Of a stretch of DNA of 64,000 nucleotides, positions 62,101 through 64,000 are shown piece by piece; position 1 is the stretch's first letter; the number at the start of each line of letters is the position of its first letter. The stretch comes from Siphonodentalium dalli. Lineage: Eukaryota; Mollusca; Scaphopoda; Gadilida; Siphonodentaliidae. Under the pieces are notes generated by a model that saw nothing but the letters and a program-made list of their open reading frames with translations, was not told where the DNA came from and ran no database searches. The DNA is taken from assembly GCA_032622095.1 (NCBI GenBank), contig CP136066.1, forward strand, positions 167,038,664 through 167,102,663. Reading direction: 5' to 3'. Both the position numbers and the translations under genes were made by a program.

Positions 62101-62395
62101 TCACATGTAATTATTCATATAAAAGTACATTTTAAGCACTCCAAATCGCTTCAGAATATCCTCAGCCCAGATATTTCATGGGTACACTCCTTTGTTTCTC
62201 TGCTTGCATATATGAGATCGGTAGTAGTTTGTTCTAACAGAATGTAACAGTAAGACACTAAGAGGCTTTCCCTATCGACAACACCTAATTTTTTGTGTGG
62301 CTGTGCGCAAATCATCGAACAGCAGAATTTGCTTGTTTGTTTACCCTTTGCTTAGCCCGAACAAGCTATTATAGATCTGTATTGTATAGATCTTC
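62101..62395. other. 5' flank of ASB gene
   Basis: Should contain the promoter and 5' UTR on the minus strand. No TATA box or CpG-rich stretch is obvious. Confidence 0.4.
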
Positions 62396-62700
62396 TGAGA
62401 AGTATCTATAGTCTCAAATTAACATTGTTTTTAGTAACTTTTTCCCTTCTGGGAAGTTTCTATATTCCATAATTTGCAGAAGATAAAATGCATAATCGAG
62501 GTGACTAATGGGTGAACATCACCAAATTCAACTGGGGAACTTCAATCTGATCCTAGGTCTCCGATAGCAGTTCAGGCCTAAGCAGAATGAGATTCACAGA
62601 GGGTGCATTTGGTGATGCTAGCCTGCTGTGCTGGATAGCGTCACTAAATTCACCCTCTGAGGACTTCATTTTGCAAATGACAGACATACTAATTGGCGTA
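62396..62700. mobile_element. Family E MITE, long form
   Basis: TGAGAAGTATCTATAGTCTC, TTCCCTTCTGGGAAGTTTC and CACCAAATTCAACTGGGGAA, then the GGTGATGCTAGCC palindrome, in the same order as 21635-21960. Confidence 0.7.
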
Positions 62701-62912
62701 TTTGCAGACTTTAATTTGTTCATCAACAGATCTCTATCATTAGACAAATTTGTCTATCAGATAACAGGGTAGTTAATTTCACCTGTAGTTTGACCATTGA
62801 AGTTTACTGATAAAATTATCTCCCATAGAGGGTAGATAAAATTAGTAGGGCGGAGGTCTGAACTAGGGGTGGGCAGGCTACCGTAAACATTACTATTTTT
62901 TAGGCCTTATAC

Positions 62913-63110
62913 AGTGAAACCTCTCCAAACCGGACCCTCTACAATCCAAATCCCTCTCCATTCCGAATGAATTGTTCGGCCCGAATTTACCCAAGTGCAT
63001 TGTCACTAATAATTACCTCTGTAATCCGAACCCTCTGTACTCCAAACATCGGACGGCTTTTCTAGTCCACAAGTGAGCGAATATACATTAACTTTTACCT
63101 CTGCACATTC
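62913..63110. mobile_element. Tigger-like MITE end
   Basis: TACAGTGAAACCTCTCCAAAC, followed by CCTCTACAATCC and CCTCTGTAATCCGAACCCTC repeats, is the usual terminal structure of pogo/Tigger MITEs. The right end was not found. Confidence 0.6.
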
Positions 63111-64000
63111 GGTAGATTGACATACTTGATGCTGAGCTCTTGCTGGTATATACTAGGGATCCTTTATAAGTTTATATGTCTGGTTAATTAAAACTGTTTT
63201 GGTGACAATACAAACAATCGTGACTGAACTAATGATGCACAGCCTAATAACAATAAATAAGAAAACTGCATTTCCAATTATGTATAACACTTTACGATTT
63301 AATATGTAAAATATCTGGCCCACACACATTGTTTATCTCAATGTTTTGACAACATCCCCATTGTTCACTAATTGGCAGCTTAATTCAAACTCAAGTGATT
63401 TTATTTGATAATTAGCAACCACTATTCAAAGTGACATTAAACTATATTTATCAGTACTGTATTCACTCTTCACTTAGCCAATACAGCCTCAAAGGAATCC
63501 CTGCTCAGTTTATCTTATCACCAGCGGTAACTATGCAGTGTTATAGATAAATTTGTCATTTGTCAGACCTAACCAATAATAAGCCAGCCATTATACACTG
63601 TGTAGGAACTGTTACATCGGAAGTCATTCTATTGCCGGCTGTGTGATGGTTCATGATTTTTTACGGCTCCTTCTAAATTAAAAATATTTTTTTTGGGGGT
63701 TTTGACAGGTAAAACTCAATTTTTTAATCATCTACTGTAGGTGAATATACAATTAATTTTTCCATTCCCCTCACAATATGTGGTGCCAAGGAATGCGATA
63801 ATAATGAAAATTCCATTGTGCGGGTCATAACAAGGACGAAAACTGTCAATTTTTATGTCATTGTGGGTCTCTCTCAATCAAATCGGCTCTCTCCCCATTT
63901 AATCAGTACTGTTCTATACGGGAAATACTATGACTAATATTTGGAAGGATACTTGGTTCAAACTGACCATGGCATGAAAATAACCATGGATATACACAAA
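63111..64000. other. AT-rich flank, nothing recognised
   Basis: No supported exon, RNA gene or repeat end in the last 0.9 kb. Confidence 0.5.

Overview
This is eukaryotic, animal nuclear DNA. Genes are split into short exons with GT-AG introns, the spacers are AT-rich, and more than half of the readable sequence is mobile-element debris. The four genes are animal families, and Tigger/pogo, hAT, TTAA-target and tRNA-SINE elements sit in and around them. An aquatic invertebrate (lophotrochozoan, hemichordate or similar) fits; the species cannot be fixed. I see no bacterial operons, CRISPR array, rRNA or functional tRNA.

Layout: (1) 290-6429, plus strand: last four coding exons of a receptor-type guanylate cyclase; its 5' part lies left of the window. 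(2) 6.8-19.7 kb: repeats only, including palindromic TA-target MITEs, a hAT MITE, a Tigger remnant and a Harbinger-like element with decayed coding sequence. (3) 19879-35804, minus strand: a five-exon gene for an unrecognised protein with about four membrane segments and a 25-nt microexon. (4) 35.8-40.4 kb: a stack of nested transposons. (5) 40371-44031, plus strand: complete two-exon GLRX5 (mitochondrial monothiol glutaredoxin, CGFS type). (6) 44.0-46.7 kb: minisatellite and MITEs. (7) 46751-62100, minus strand: a nine-exon ASB-family gene (ankyrin repeats plus C-terminal SOCS box) of about 629 residues. (8) 62.1-64 kb: MITE fragments and featureless AT-rich DNA.

The genes are not functionally linked. 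They cover cGMP signalling, Fe-S cluster delivery, a ubiquitin-ligase substrate receptor and an unknown membrane protein. All exon joins below were checked for splice dinucleotides and reading phase.

Three patterns stand out. TTAA-target MITE ends lie within 7-29 nt of the 5' splice site in seven of the twelve introns of the two minus-strand genes. Three exons have local tandem duplications that copy their 3' splice site. A MITE family with 6-bp target duplications is built from arrays of the palindrome GCGCTTAAGCGC.
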